Shown: in pieces, positions 24,963 through 31,574 of the stretch
Numbering within the stretch: the stretch's first letter is position 1
Layout of the letters: every line of letters starts with the position of its first letter
NCBI GenBank assembly: GCA_022825065.1
Contig: JAJDYR010000028.1
Location: 1-41,171, forward strand
Origin: a bacterium
Lineage (GTDB): Bacteria; UBA8248
Direction: 5' to 3'
DNA: 41,171 nucleotides
Program-made: the position numbers and the translations under genes
Notes under the pieces: generated by a model
Told to the model about the DNA's origin: nothing
The model's input: the letters and a program-made list of their open reading frames with translations, nothing else
The model's database searches: none

Positions 24963-25000
24963 GAAGGGGGGGGCAACAACCCTCTGAGTAGGGACCCGCC

Positions 25001-25807
25001 TCAACCCGCGATGTCTTCGCCTCCGTCGACGCGAATCAGGTCTCCCGTCATCCACTGGGTGCCGGAGGCGGCGAGCGTCGCGATGGCGTCGGCCACTTTC
25101 TGCGGCGTCGTGAGTTCCCCGTGCGGGTTGATTTTCTTCGTGCCCTCGATCATCTCGGCGTTTCCGGGGATCTTGCGAAGGGCGGGCGTGTCCGTGACGC
25201 CGGCCTGGATGCTGTTCGCCGTGATGCCCCTGGGCGCCAGTTCGACGGCGAGCTGGCGGATGTGGCTCTCGAGCGCGGCCTTGGCCGCCGACACGGCGCC
25301 GTAGGTCTTCCAGATGCGGTGCCCGCCCGCGCTCGTCATGGCGTAGATGCGGCCCCCGTGGCCCATGAGGCCGCGCCGCACGAGCGCCTGGCTCCAGTAG
25401 ACGAGGCTGTTCGCCATGACGTCCAAAGTCATTTCGAGCTGCCTGGGGGTGATGGCGTCTTTCTCTTCATCGGCGATATAGGGCTTGAGCGTGCCGAAGG
25501 CCAGGCTGTGGAGCAGGATGCGCACCGCGCCCTCCGCGTTGCCGCCCAGGTGCTCCCCTATCTGGTCCAGAACGCTCTCGCGCTCCTCGTGGCCCGCCGC
25601 GTTCACGTTGAAATAAAGCGATTCCGCGCCGTTCGCCCTGATCTGCTCCCGAATGCGCTCGACGTTGGGCAGCGTGGCCTTCCTGTCGAGGTGGACGCCC
25701 AGAATGTTCACGCCCAGGCTCGAGAGCTTGAGCGCGTTCGCCTCTCCAAAGCCGCTGCTGGCTCCCAGAATGAGCGCCCAGCTTCCCGCCAGATCCGAGT
25801 TCGACAC
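25001..25807 (-). CDS. SDR-family oxidoreductase (FabL-like enoyl reductase possible)
   Basis: A 268-residue short-chain dehydrogenase. The cofactor motif GASSGFGEANALKL is at about 16-29. The catalytic part reads MTSAGGHRIWKTYGAVSAAKAAL, with Ser, Tyr and Lys in YxxxK spacing. The C-terminal VTDTPALRKIPGNAEMIE, then HGELTTPQKVADAI and IRVDGGEDI, resembles FabL-type enoyl-ACP reductases more than classical SDRs, but that is a by-eye comparison. GTG 25807 is the start, nine bases after AAGGAG. It stands alone between repeats R7 and R8, with a possible promoter just upstream. Confidence 0.8.
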   Translation of the reverse strand: MSNSDLAGSWALILGASSGFGEANALKLSSLGVNILGVHLDRKATLPNVERIREQIRANGAESLYFNVNAAGHEERESVLDQIGEHLGGNAEGAVRILLHSLAFGTLKPYIADEEKDAITPRQLEMTLDVMANSLVYWSQALVRRGLMGHGGRIYAMTSAGGHRIWKTYGAVSAAKAALESHIRQLAVELAPRGITANSIQAGVTDTPALRKIPGNAEMIEGTKKINPHGELTTPQKVADAIATLAASGTQWMTGDLIRVDGGEDIAG

Positions 25808-25852
25808 GTCTTTCTTCTCCTTTTCAGGCTGCGATTTGTCGCGTTTTCATTG

Positions 25853-25861
25853 TTTATAGCA
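25853..25861 (-). promoter_or_regulatory. Possible extended -10 promoter of the SDR gene
   Basis: On the minus strand TGCTATAAA gives an extended -10 (TGnTATAAA) about 46 bases before the GTG start. No convincing -35 is present, which extended -10 promoters can tolerate. Confidence 0.4.
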
Positions 25862-25920
25862 TATTCGCGCGGGATTGGGGGTCAGCCCCGGCTGAGGAAG
25901 GAGGGGCTGCTCGACTTAAA

Positions 25921-25940
25921 GGGCCGTTCGCGAACGGTCC
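25921..25940. repeat. Imperfect palindrome, second copy of the GGGCCGTTCGCG element
   Basis: GGGCCGTTCGCGAACGGTCC matches the palindrome at 19753-19772 except for one base near its end. It immediately precedes repeat R8. Confidence 0.6.
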
Positions 25941-25945
25941 CTGCA

Positions 25946-26290
25946 GGGGTTGTTGGAAAAGCCCCCTCCTCAGGGGATAAAGGCAACCCCCCCTACCCCC
26001 CCTTGTCAGGGGGGCAAGAAAAAGCAAAGCCCCTCTACCGGCGGCGGGGAGTCCCGATCATCGAATTGTTCATCGTAGGGACAGGCCTCCGTGCCTGTCC
26101 TGCCCTCCGTGGTTGTCCTTTGTCAGGACAGGCACGGAGGCCTGTCCCTGTAAAGCCATTGTACCCCAGTGCTTCAGAGGGGCTTTCTGCTTTGTTTTTA
26201 TCCCCCGTCAAGGGGGGTAGGGGAGGGTGGTTTTCCGGTCGAGAGGGGTGTCCTCCCTGCCTCTTGAAAAGGGGACTTTGTCGACAACCC
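25946..26290. repeat. Dispersed repeat, copy R8, with a nested palindrome
   Basis: The left end is AGGGGTTGTTGGAAAAGCCC (from 25945) and the right end is GGGGACTTTGTCGACAACCC (26271-26290). The C-tract arm is at about 25985-26014 and a decayed G-tract arm at about 26201-26228. The segment between the arms is far longer than in other copies because it holds a long inverted repeat (26077-26149). Confidence 0.8.
26077..26149. repeat. 26-bp perfect inverted repeat nested in R8
   Basis: The sequence at 26077-26102 and its exact reverse complement at 26124-26149 are separated by 21 bases. Ends are AGGGACAGG and CCTGTCCCT, as in the palindrome at 19388. The arms also contain GGCCTCCGTGCC. It is an independent mobile or expandable element inserted in the loop of R8. 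Confidence 0.8.
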
Positions 26291-26397
26291 TTTCTCGCAG
26301 TCGGGTTCGCCCCGCATTTCCCTGCATTTGCGCTTGGGCCGTTCAGGGCGCGGGCGTGTATGATGGCGAAGCGGGTCGTTGCGCCCGGAGAAAAGGA

Positions 26398-26447
26398 ATT
26401 TCGATAAAATTAGATAAATTCACGGGGTTTTTCGATAAATTTCCGGG
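26398..26447 (+). repeat. AT-rich 50-bp dispersed element, copy 1
   Basis: It begins ATTTCGATAAAATTAGATAA and contains two GATAAATT units 22 bases apart, each followed by a CGGGG block. About 41 of 50 bases match the element on the opposite strand at 40801-40850. It lies in the AT-rich 230 bp upstream of the small lipoprotein gene and could be a regulatory site. The rest of 26291-26678 shows no gene. Confidence 0.6.
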
Positions 26448-26678
26448 GTGAAAAGATAAAAAATCTATTGAAATTTTTAATGGAAACAGCCGTATTTCGC
26501 GGCTCCGGACCGCCGCCGGAAGGACTAGATTTCGACAGGGCGGGGCACTACGGTATTTTGCATTGGACGATGGGAGAATAGAATGGTAAATTTCGATTTG
26601 TCTTGATGGTAGCGTGTTTTGACCTCGCGGGGTTCGGAAGACAGGCGGGGCGTTGAATTTATGGGGAGAATACGACTC

Positions 26679-26957
26679 ATGCGAAAAATGGCTGGTATCG
26701 TCTTGGGGGTTGGAGTCCTTTTTGTGGTTGCGGGGTGCACGACGCCCGAGCACAACGTCTGGTTCAAGCGCGGCGTGGGCGTGAAGATGGACCAGGCGGT
26801 GAAAGACCTGAAGAGTTGCGCGATGAAGGAAGAGTTCATATTCGATGCGAAGGCCAAAGGCGGTCCCGAAGCGACCAGTTCCGCATCGTCTTATGCGCAG
26901 AGCAATTTCGATTCGTGCATGATGGCCAAGGGTTTCAAGAAGAAAATGATGAAATAA
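26679..26957 (+). CDS. Small lipoprotein
   Basis: A 92-residue protein with a lipoprotein signal: MRKMAGIVLGVGVLFVVAGC, with Cys20 as the lipidated residue. The mature part of about 72 residues (TTPEHNVWFKRGVGVKMDQA onward) has a Cys in LKSCAMKEEF and another in FDSCMMAKGF, perhaps a disulfide, and ends in a Lys/Met-rich tail. The family is not recognised; the pattern resembles small surface lipoproteins with a conserved Cys pair. ATG 26679 is chosen with GGGGAG ten bases upstream; ATG 26661 is in frame but precedes that site. It has its own terminator, so it is a single-gene unit. Confidence 0.75.
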   Translation: MRKMAGIVLGVGVLFVVAGCTTPEHNVWFKRGVGVKMDQAVKDLKSCAMKEEFIFDAKAKGGPEATSSASSYAQSNFDSCMMAKGFKKKMMK

Positions 26958-27038
26958 GTTCCGAAGGCGCTCGGCGAACCCGCCGGTGAGGCGAACTGCC
27001 GTCGGCGCGCTTGATTGATTTTCTTGTAAGCCTCGAGA

Positions 27039-27069
27039 AGAGCCGGAGAATTCGTTCTCCGGTTCTTTT
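27039..27069 (+). terminator. Intrinsic terminator after the lipoprotein gene
   Basis: A 12-bp stem at 27039-27050 and 27055-27066 (core CCGGAGAA/TTCTCCGG, one G-U pair) is closed by a UUCG tetraloop and followed by a short T-run. It lies between the lipoprotein and moaB genes. Confidence 0.75.
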
Positions 27070-27130
27070 GCTCCCGGACGTGAGCGCATAACAACGAATG
27101 TCGCTGAAATCCGAAGAGCAGGAGACGAGA

Positions 27131-27691
27131 ATGAGCCAGGGCGAGGGGCCGTCCCGCCGGGAAGTCGAGCAGGCGGCCGATCTGAAAACTTTTGAAGACC
27201 ACCGCGCCGAGGGGCCGGACGCCGTCACGTGCGGCGTGCTCACGGTGAGCGACACGCGCACGGAAGAGAGCGATACGAGCGGAAAACTGCTCATGAACAT
27301 GCTGGGCGACATGGGCCACAAGGTGTCGTTCTACCGCATCGTGAAGGATGAGCCGGACCAGATTCGCGAAGCCCTGCTCGAGGCGTGCGCGAATCCCGAC
27401 ATCCAGGTGGTGATTTCGAACGGGGGAACGGGCATCACCAAGCGGGATACGACGTACGACGTCGTCGTCTCCATCCTGGAGAAGGAAATGCCCGGCTTCG
27501 GCGAGTTGTTCCGGCACGTGAGTTTCGAGGACATCGGCACGGCCGCCATGCTCACCCGCGCAACGGCTGGAACCTGCCGGGACACCATCATCATGACGCT
27601 TCCCGGCTCGGGGAACGCCTGCCGCACGGGAATGGAAAAGATCATCCTCCCCGAGATCAGCCACATGGTGCGGGAAGTCCTGAAGCCGTAA
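27131..27691 (+). CDS. moaB: Molybdenum cofactor biosynthesis protein B (MoaB/Mog family)
   Basis: A 186-residue cytosolic protein. Family motifs are VSDTRTEESDTSG (39-51), SNGGTGITKRD (96-106) and LPGSGNACRTG near the C-terminus. MoaB/Mog proteins adenylylate molybdopterin before metal insertion. An N-terminal extension of about 30 polar residues precedes the fold. ATG 27131 follows GGAGA by five bases; the in-frame ATG at 27098 has no ribosome site and immediately follows a terminator. Its presence about 5 kb from the molybdopterin oxidoreductase is consistent with Mo-enzyme use, though the two are separate transcripts. Confidence 0.88.
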   Translation: MSQGEGPSRREVEQAADLKTFEDHRAEGPDAVTCGVLTVSDTRTEESDTSGKLLMNMLGDMGHKVSFYRIVKDEPDQIREALLEACANPDIQVVISNGGTGITKRDTTYDVVVSILEKEMPGFGELFRHVSFEDIGTAAMLTRATAGTCRDTIIMTLPGSGNACRTGMEKIILPEISHMVREVLKP

Positions 27692-27760
27692 GGCGTTCCG
27701 TATCGGATGCGGGAAGCCGGCTCCCGGCTGGATGAAAAAATTCGCAATTTCCTGCGGAAT

Positions 27761-27983
27761 GGGATTGTTGAAAAAGCCTCTCCCCGCCTCATCCTGAGTA
27801 GCCGCCGAAGGCGGCGTATCGAAGGATGCCCTCTCGCACGTTAGGAGCCGCCTCCCATCCTTCGATACGGCGCTTACGCGCCTACTCAGGATGAAGTTTT
27901 GTGGCCGCTTGCACGGCAGGAAGGATGACCGACGCGTAATCCCCAATACCGCCCGCACTAAAACGGGCTTTTTCAACAGCCTC
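27761..27983. repeat. Dispersed TIR repeat, copy R9, with non-G-tract cargo
   Basis: Inverted ends are GGGATTGTTGAAAAAGCC (27761-27778) and GGGCTTTTTCAACAGCCTC (27965-27983). There is no C-tract or G-tract arm. The inside is a large imperfect inverted repeat (27790-27828 against 27856-27893) made of CATCCTGAGTAG and CGTATCGAAGGATG units, each arm also self-complementary (GCCGCCGAAGGCGGC). The flanks 27692-27760 and 27984-28109 show no gene. Confidence 0.8.
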
Positions 27984-28109
27984 CTCAAGGGGGGAGTGAT
28001 TCCTCTCTCCTCGAGTCTTGTCAACGGGGCCGGAATTCGGGGATCTGCCGGGCGAAATGAAGCGCAGGACCCGCCTGGTCCTTCTCGCAGCGGTTTCACG
28101 ATCTTCAAG

Positions 28110-28138
28110 TTGACACGAGATATCCAAAGGACTAGTTT
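28110..28138 (+). promoter_or_regulatory. Sigma70-like promoter for the coaD operon
   Basis: A consensus TTGACA (28110-28115), a 17-base spacer and TAGTTT (28133-28138). The -10 is weak but the spacing is ideal. Transcription would start about 50 bases before the coaD start. Confidence 0.55.
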
Positions 28139-28194
28139 TAACGCGGATTTCGCGCGGGGATGACCCCCTTTCGCTCCAGATGAGGTTTGTTTTC

Positions 28195-28680
28195 ATGGAA
28201 AGTCATGCGGTATATCCGGGTACTTTCGATCCGCCGACGAAAGGGCATTTCGACGTCGTTCGCAGGAGCCAGAGGCTTTTCTCAAAGGTTACCGTGGCTA
28301 TTTCCGCTCACCCCTCGAAAGCGCCCTTGTTCAGCTTCGAGGAGCGCAAGGGTTTCTTTCTGGAAGAGTTCAGGGGGTCGAACCAGCTCGAAATCACGAG
28401 CTTCGAACGTGAACTGCTCGTGGAATTCGCCGTGAATGTGAATGCCCAGGCCATCATTCGCGGCCTTCGCGCCGTGAGCGATTTCGACTATGAAATGCAG
28501 ATGACGCTCATGAACAGAAGGCTGAACGAGGAGATCGAAACGATTTTCCTCATGCCCAGCGAACAGTACAGTTTCCTCAGTTCCAGCCTCGTGAAGGAAG
28601 TCGCCTCACTCGGCGGAGACGTGAGCGAACACGTTTCGGCCTCCGTGCGAGAGGCGCTCGGCGAGCGGTTCCGCAGCTGA
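28195..28680 (+). CDS. coaD: Pantetheine-phosphate adenylyltransferase
   Basis: A 161-residue nucleotidyltransferase that makes dephospho-CoA from 4'-phosphopantetheine and ATP, the fourth step of CoA synthesis. Visible are the (T/H)xGH motif in YPGTFDPPTKGHFDVV (TKGH 15-18), AIIRGLRAVSDFDYE, and SFLSSSLVKEVASLGGDVSE near the C-terminus. Length is normal for CoaD. ATG 28195 is used because GAGG lies about ten bases upstream; ATG 28180 precedes that site. It heads a four-gene co-directional run with the aminotransferase 27 bp behind it. Confidence 0.93.
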   Translation: MESHAVYPGTFDPPTKGHFDVVRRSQRLFSKVTVAISAHPSKAPLFSFEERKGFFLEEFRGSNQLEITSFERELLVEFAVNVNAQAIIRGLRAVSDFDYEMQMTLMNRRLNEEIETIFLMPSEQYSFLSSSLVKEVASLGGDVSEHVSASVREALGERFRS

Positions 28681-28707
28681 TTCCATTTTCTAATCCTGGA
28701 GTTTCTC

Positions 28708-29904
28708 ATGCGCTTTGCATCCCGAATGAGCAAGTTACCTCCCATTCCCACGCTGGCGATGAATACAAAAGCGGCGGAAATGAAGGCGCAGGGCGTCGAT
28801 GTCATCTCGTTCGCTGCGGGAGAGCCGGATTTCGATACCCCCGAACACATCAAGGAAGGAGCCATCCAGGGTCTGCGGGACGGCGCCACGAAATACACGG
28901 CGGTCCGGGGCATACCCGCCTTGCGGGAGGCGATTTGCGACTGGGCCGAGGAGCACAAAGGTCTCCGGTATGACCCGAAGACGGAAGCGATAGTCACCGT
29001 GGGCGGGAAGCAATCGGTTTTCAACGCCTTGCACGTCCTCGTCGAGGAGGGCGATGAGGTCGTCATCCCCGCACCCATCTGGGTGGCCTATGAGCCCGTC
29101 GCCACCCTGACCGGGGCGAAACCGGTTCTGGTGGAGACCAGTGAGGAAAACGGCCACAAGATGACGGCCGAGCAGTTGCGCGAAGCCGTGAATGAGCGGA
29201 CGAAAATCGTGGTGATCAACAGCCCGTGCAACCCTTCGGGCTGCGTGTACAGCCGCGAGGAGTTGGAGGCTATCGCCGAAGTGGTGTTGTCCACCGACGC
29301 GATGGTCATGTCCGATGAGATTTACGGGAAAATCACCTATGACGGCGAGGAGCATTTTTCGATAGCGAGTTTTTCCGACGAAATGAAGGCGCGCACCCTC
29401 GTTCTGGACGGGTTTTCGAAAACGTACGCGATGACGGGTTGGCGTTTGGGGTATACCCTCGGGAGCTCTGAAATCATCGAAGCCATGGACACGCTGCAGG
29501 GCCAGAGCACGAGCAACGCCACTTCCTTCGCCCAATACGGAGGCGTTGCGGCTCTCAGGGGACCGCATGAGTTCCTGGGCGAATGGCTGGCGCAATATGA
29601 CGCGAGAAGGAAAGCGATCGTCGAGGGACTGAACTCGATCGACGGGCTGAGCGTCGTGAACCCGAAGGGCGCGTTTTACGCCTTTCCCCGGGTGAGTGAT
29701 ATTTTCGGGCGTCAGGGGCCGGATGGAGTATTGAAAAATTCAATGGATGTGGGGTTGTACCTCCTCGAACACGCACACTGCGCCGGCGTGCCCGGCGCCG
29801 GTTTCGGCAATGATAATTACGTGCGTTTCTCCTACGCGACCTCCCTGGAGAACGTAAAAGAAGGAATCGAACGAATCAGAGCGGCCGTGGGACAACTTGG
29901 TTGA
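28708..29904 (+). CDS. Class I aminotransferase (AspC-like, aspartate/prephenate group)
   Basis: A 398-residue PLP enzyme of fold type I. The PLP lysine is Lys238 in SKTYAMTGWRLGY. Asn175 (NSPCNPSG) and Asp203 (SDEIYGKI) bind the cofactor, and an Arg in NYVRFSYA near the C-terminus binds the substrate carboxylate. It is closest by eye to subgroup I-beta aspartate aminotransferases, some of which also transaminate prephenate. GGAG precedes ATG 28708. Its stop overlaps the next ATG (TGATG), so the downstream 73-residue gene is translationally coupled. Confidence 0.9.
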   Translation: MRFASRMSKLPPIPTLAMNTKAAEMKAQGVDVISFAAGEPDFDTPEHIKEGAIQGLRDGATKYTAVRGIPALREAICDWAEEHKGLRYDPKTEAIVTVGGKQSVFNALHVLVEEGDEVVIPAPIWVAYEPVATLTGAKPVLVETSEENGHKMTAEQLREAVNERTKIVVINSPCNPSGCVYSREELEAIAEVVLSTDAMVMSDEIYGKITYDGEEHFSIASFSDEMKARTLVLDGFSKTYAMTGWRLGYTLGSSEIIEAMDTLQGQSTSNATSFAQYGGVAALRGPHEFLGEWLAQYDARRKAIVEGLNSIDGLSVVNPKGAFYAFPRVSDIFGRQGPDGVLKNSMDVGLYLLEHAHCAGVPGAGFGNDNYVRFSYATSLENVKEGIERIRAAVGQLG

Positions 29905-30125
29905 TGTTTGGCCTGGGGCGCGCTCTTCAGATTCTCGCGATGGTGGATTGCGGGGTCGCCTTGCTCATAGGCGTTTCGAATCCTTCGGCCTATGCCATTC
30001 AACTCGTCATACTGGGTTCCGCGGTCATTTTGTTTTCTCTCGGGCGCTTGCTCCAGAAGAAGGCGCGTGCGACTGCGGCCTCAATCGGTGAGCCCAATCA
30101 ATCGCCCATGTCCGAGAGCGAATGA
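29904..30125 (+). CDS. Small two-helix inner-membrane protein
   Basis: A 73-residue protein with two hydrophobic helices, LQILAMVDCGVALLIGVS (about 9-26) and AIQLVILGSAVILFSLGRLL (about 32-51), then a polar tail rich in Ser, Glu and Pro. Positive residues after the second helix (LLQKKARA) suggest both termini are cytosolic. The family is not recognised. It is coupled to the aminotransferase by a one-base overlap and to the next gene by a four-base overlap, so its expression is locked to both; that argues it is real despite its size. Confidence 0.7.
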   Translation: MFGLGRALQILAMVDCGVALLIGVSNPSAYAIQLVILGSAVILFSLGRLLQKKARATAASIGEPNQSPMSESE

Positions 30126-31519
30126 GGGTGTCTCCAACCGCGCCGCTAAGCTTGTTTTGCGATTGGTGGGAGTCGTCTTGTGAGCGTTACCTGCGTGAGA
30201 ATTTCGGGGACGTAGGCGAGCAAATCAGGCAAAATTTCACCCAAACGCTTTTTCCTCCCCAAGCGGAACCCATCCTGCCTGAGCAGGTTCTTCCGATCTC
30301 TTTTATCCATTTGAAGCTGTTGGCCGGTGAGGAGTTGGGGTTTGTCCTTCAACGCATGGAGAAGCTGACGGCGCTGTATGGTGCTCAGGGCATGAAGCCG
30401 GAGGTCGGCGCCCTGTATCTGGCGTTGACGGCCCTCACGTCGAGGCGCGGAAAATTGTCCTCCATGGCGAAGGCGCAATCGGCGTTTTTCAGTTTGTTGC
30501 TCCGGCGGTTGGCGCACATGTTCGACGAGGGGGTCGGTGAAGGCGCCATACGAGAAGAACTTTCCGATGTCTGGGAGATTCGTACGGAGCAGGCCGTGAG
30601 TGCTGCCTTAGAAGGCGCTCGCGGCCTTTGGAGACGTTCCAGCGACCCGAATGCCGGTTTGCTTCCTCTGCCGGTGAACTTGGATTCATGGCTTGATAAT
30701 AATGTTTTGGCTGAAAATGTTGCCGAAGCCCGGAAAATGTATGGAGTGATGGAGGAAAATCACCATTTGTCCGGACTGGTTGATCGATTGGTGGCGATAG
30801 AGGGGCTGAGAATCTCGATTGAATCTGGAGGGGACATTGAACAAAAAACTACATGGCGGAATTTGCAGGCTGGATTGATAGGGAGTCTTGATGGGGCCAT
30901 GGCCGGTATTACGCCTTGGGAGTCGGAAATCCTGCGTCCCACGCCGCCATTGCTGGTTTCTTTGCTCGCCTGGGCAAACAAACTCCAATTGTTAAATGAA
31001 GGCCAAACGCCCACAGCTTATCCCGGACGGGAGAGATTGCCCGATTGGTTAATAGAATTTTTAAGCGAAAAACATCAAGAGGGCAGCCTTCTCTCATCGG
31101 CGAGGTTCACGGTAGGTGGTGAAACTTATATCGTGGTTGGCGTTGATGCTTCCGCCTCCCCCGAATTGCTTTCGGTCGTTTTTGATTCCCCGGAATGGGC
31201 CGGTTCGACCGAGCTGGGTTTGAATCTTCGATTCGGAGATGGAACGAAAAAATCATTTCCCTTTGATTTGGAGAATGGGCGGGATCTTTTAGCGGCGATG
31301 TTTCTTGCGAGGCAGGACGACTTTCGACTCGATGTCATCGTTCGTGGCTCGGACAAGGAATGGCGTTTCGGGACGTCCTTGTATTTGGTGATGTCACAAG
31401 AGCACCGGGCAATTTGGGTTCAACACCTGCTTTCATTTCTCGAGCAAAAATTTGCCAATGAGGAAAACGGGATTCGGTTGGAAATATTGAAAGGCTTGAG
31501 ACGGGCTATTGAGAAATGA
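30122..31519 (+). CDS. 465-residue protein of unknown function
   Basis: No family is recognised. It has no signal peptide or strong membrane helix. The N-terminal two thirds are helical (LFCDWWESSCERYLRENFGD; EVGALYLALTALTSRRGKL). A mixed region follows with GGETYIVVGVDASASPELLS, then alternating strands (LGLNLRFGDGTKKSF), ending in a helix (HLLSFLEQKFANEENGIRLE). ATG 30122 overlaps the previous stop by four bases (ATGA). A hand-counted line of this gene gave 47-50% G+C, below the genes before coaD. It converges on the MFS gene 55 bp away. It closes the coaD run, but a CoA role cannot be claimed. Confidence 0.8.
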   Translation: MRVSPTAPLSLFCDWWESSCERYLRENFGDVGEQIRQNFTQTLFPPQAEPILPEQVLPISFIHLKLLAGEELGFVLQRMEKLTALYGAQGMKPEVGALYLALTALTSRRGKLSSMAKAQSAFFSLLLRRLAHMFDEGVGEGAIREELSDVWEIRTEQAVSAALEGARGLWRRSSDPNAGLLPLPVNLDSWLDNNVLAENVAEARKMYGVMEENHHLSGLVDRLVAIEGLRISIESGGDIEQKTTWRNLQAGLIGSLDGAMAGITPWESEILRPTPPLLVSLLAWANKLQLLNEGQTPTAYPGRERLPDWLIEFLSEKHQEGSLLSSARFTVGGETYIVVGVDASASPELLSVVFDSPEWAGSTELGLNLRFGDGTKKSFPFDLENGRDLLAAMFLARQDDFRLDVIVRGSDKEWRFGTSLYLVMSQEHRAIWVQHLLSFLEQKFANEENGIRLEILKGLRRAIEK

Positions 31520-31574
31520 CGGTTAAGCTTGAAAAAGCAGACCTCTCAACTTTTGTGAGGAAAATAACCTGTTT

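Noticed and set aside
67..26290. Regularly recurring repeats as a possible CRISPR array
   Set aside because: Copies are kilobases apart, in gene gaps, with inverted internal arms; there is no direct-repeat and spacer pattern and no cas gene.
30122..31519. The 465-residue orphan as a phage or defence protein
   Set aside because: No nuclease, helicase, toxin or structural motif is visible, and it sits in a housekeeping operon; there is no evidence beyond being unrecognised.
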